Assembly: GCA_964556005.1 (NCBI GenBank)
Contig: CAZKUR010000057.1
Location: forward strand, 1 to 24,839
Origin: CAZKUR01 sp964556005
GTDB lineage: Bacteria; Bacteroidota; Ignavibacteria; Ignavibacteriales; Ignavibacteriaceae
DNA length: 24,839 nucleotides
Direction of reading: 5' to 3'
Made by a program: the position numbers and the translations under genes. A model generated the notes under the pieces. The model searched no databases. It worked only from the letters and a program-made list of their open reading frames with translations, and was not told the origin of the DNA. Positions within the stretch are counted from its first letter, which is position 1. Each line of letters begins with the position of its first letter. Of the stretch, positions 23,576-24,839 are shown one piece after another.

Positions 23576-24727
23576 CTATACAATTAGCCCGGATAACCAT
23601 TCGCCAGCTTTCATTATATTTATTCCGTTTACAGTTTCATTTTGACGGAGATTATGAACTAATTGTATTGCTTCAACATTCTCAAATTTACCTGCAAAGT
23701 ATTTTAGAGACTGAGAAATTTTCCCTTCGCTTAGTTTAACTTCAATAAATTGATATGGTTTGCCGTCTTTTACAACTACGAAATCTATTTCTTTGTTCTC
23801 TTTTGTTTTCATGTAATGCAGCTTGATATTTTCTCCTTTAACATCATGCAAATACTGAACATGCTTTAACAAACTTACGGCACATGTGTTTTCCAATTTA
23901 ATTCCGTGATCGTTTTCAATAAAAGCTGTATCGTAAAAATATATTTTAGGAACTTTCAGAATTGACCTTGCAATGTTTTTATGAAAAGGGAATAGTATGA
24001 AAATTATATATAAGCTTTCGAGTATTTGAATATATTTTTTTATCGTATTAGTTGAAGCTTGCAAATCCTCTGCTATCGCATTTAATGAAAGAGGAGAGCC
24101 GACACGGGAACGTAAAAGCTGCACTAAAAGTTTCATTGTGTTTATCTCATTTATTCTGCTGAAGTCCAAAATATCATCACGAATTAGATCGGTTAAATAT
24201 TGATTGTGCCATCGTGCGGACTCCGTCAGCGCCTTTTCATTATTTAAATTTATTCCGTTCAATAGTGGTTCCGGAAATCCTCCATAAGTGTTTAGTAATT
24301 CTATTGAATTATAAGCTGAGATAGTTTCACTCAAAATCTCTTTTACGGAAAACGGGTTTAGTCGTAGATGTAAATAACGGCCGGCAAGTGAATCGCCCGA
24401 TTGTCTGAAAGCATCTAGCCTTGCGCTTCCTGTTACGAGAATTGACTGGTGTTTTTGTTTTGAATCGTAAACACCTTTAATATAATTTTTCCATCCTTTC
24501 ATTTTATGAATTTCATCGAAAATAATTAAATCGGTATTTTGTGCCCAGGACATGTTTGAAATAATCCGGTGATCATTTATGTTGTCATAATTCAAGTATT
24601 GAGGTTTATCGAATTCTTCCATTATTTGTTTCGCAAGAAATGTTTTCCCGATTTGCCGCGGCCCGGTAATGAATACCATTTTTTTCTTCAAATCTTCGAG
24701 AACTTGTGGATATAAATATCTTTTCAT
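23576..24727 (-). CDS. AAA_14/DUF4143 family ATPase
   Basis: This 383-residue ATP-binding protein has an N-terminal AAA_14 domain and a C-terminal DUF4143 domain. Walker A is GPRQIGKT at 22-29 and Walker B is DLIIFDEIHK with Asp71-Glu72; the sensor-like VTGSARLDAF and RYLHLRLNPFSVKE segments follow. A winged-helix-like region, SLNAIAEDLQASTNTIKKYIQILESLYII, is near 220. The C-terminal EIDFVVVKDGKPYQFIEVKLSE has the spaced Asp and Glu-x-Lys of a PD-(D/E)xK nuclease-like fold. The family is common in Bacteroidota and archaea, often as scattered solitary copies, and its role is unknown. The ATG at 24725-24727 lies 6 bases beyond a -10-like box, so the mRNA may be leaderless. A large palindrome overlaps the promoter. 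Confidence 0.9.
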   Translation of the reverse strand: MKRYLYPQVLEDLKKKMVFITGPRQIGKTFLAKQIMEEFDKPQYLNYDNINDHRIISNMSWAQNTDLIIFDEIHKMKGWKNYIKGVYDSKQKHQSILVTGSARLDAFRQSGDSLAGRYLHLRLNPFSVKEILSETISAYNSIELLNTYGGFPEPLLNGINLNNEKALTESARWHNQYLTDLIRDDILDFSRINEINTMKLLVQLLRSRVGSPLSLNAIAEDLQASTNTIKKYIQILESLYIIFILFPFHKNIARSILKVPKIYFYDTAFIENDHGIKLENTCAVSLLKHVQYLHDVKGENIKLHYMKTKENKEIDFVVVKDGKPYQFIEVKLSEGKISQSLKYFAGKFENVEAIQLVHNLRQNETVNGINIMKAGEWLSGLIV

Positions 24728-24733
24728 AGCGTA

Positions 24734-24762
24734 AATTTATCAGTGAATTGCAAAATAGTCAA
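24734..24762 (-). promoter_or_regulatory. Putative promoter of the DUF4143 ATPase
   Basis: On the minus strand, TTGACT (24762 to 24757) and TAAATT (24739 to 24734) are separated by exactly 17 bases. TAAATTTA also fits TAnnTTTn of Bacteroidota promoters. The distance to the ATG implies that transcription starts at or within a base or two of the start codon. Confidence 0.55.
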
Positions 24763-24775
24763 GACTATTTTGCAA
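24748..24775. promoter_or_regulatory. Palindromic operator candidate upstream of the DUF4143 ATPase
   Basis: Two perfect 13-base arms, TTGCAAAATAGTC at 24748-24760 and its reverse complement at 24763-24775, flank a 2-base centre. The element covers the -35 box of the ATPase promoter, starting 21 bases before its ATG. A third near-identical half-site, TGCGAAATAGTC at 24781-24792 (one base different), lies beside it. The arrangement suits binding of a dimeric regulator. Confidence 0.6.
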
Positions 24776-24839
24776 AGCACTGCGAAATAGTCGAATTATT
24801 TTAAAATTTATGTTTTTACGGGGGAATTATGGTATGTCT

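Noticed and set aside
24810..24839. Possible start of a divergent gene at the right edge (ATG at 24810, 24829 or 24834, GGGGGA nearby)
   Set aside because: Only 10 codons remain in the window and three starts compete, so it cannot be called a gene.

Overview
The window is an AT-rich bacterial chromosome segment, apparently a scaffolded draft or metagenome assembly because it carries two runs of N. Gene content and signals fit the Bacteroidota/Chlorobi side of the tree, with Ignavibacteria-like as my best guess. The support is TAnnTTTG-type -10 boxes, TonB energy transducers with the N-terminus usual in that group, an NAD-type leucine/valine dehydrogenase, a UMF1-type transporter, a DUF4143 ATPase, and frequent lack of Shine-Dalgarno sites. 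The lineage is an inference. No tRNA, rRNA, CRISPR, integrase or transposase was found.

Region 1 (1-9157) is asnS followed almost without gap by the membrane arm of respiratory complex I: nuoJ, nuoK, nuoL, nuoM, then a 12-TM-type ion antiporter and a small unknown soluble protein, then nuoN, closed by a clear intrinsic terminator. NuoA-I are absent. The key proton-channel Glu and Lys residues are present in NuoL, NuoM, NuoN and NuoK. The nuoL reading frame crosses a 10-N gap, and the sequences on its two sides encode the same stretch of NuoL in two divergent versions. This suggests a join between two different nuoL genes, so linkage across the gap should not be taken for granted.

Region 2 (9176-13000) holds a fused NAD(P)HX epimerase/dehydratase, an overlapping VanZ-like membrane protein, and two tandem TonB-like energy transducers. 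The second transducer is broken by a one-base expansion of an A7 run.

Region 3 (13220-19294) holds a membrane-anchored YdcF/DUF218 protein, an apparent operon of leucine/valine dehydrogenase, nusB and a UMF1-type MFS transporter, a convergent and overlapping CDF metal transporter with a C-terminal four-cysteine cluster, and an SDR oxidoreductase.

Region 4 (19379-24839) holds a secreted Sel1-repeat protein, a HAD phosphatase, a MITE/REP-like inverted-repeat element, an RlmI-type rRNA methyltransferase split by a 100-N gap that is almost certainly artificial (55-bp identical contig ends), and a DUF4143 AAA ATPase. The ATPase promoter is overlapped by a perfect 13-bp-arm palindrome. The strongest biological leads are the antiporter and unknown protein inside the complex I block, and that palindrome-controlled, probably leaderless promoter. 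No clearly new multi-gene system could be shown from sequence alone.
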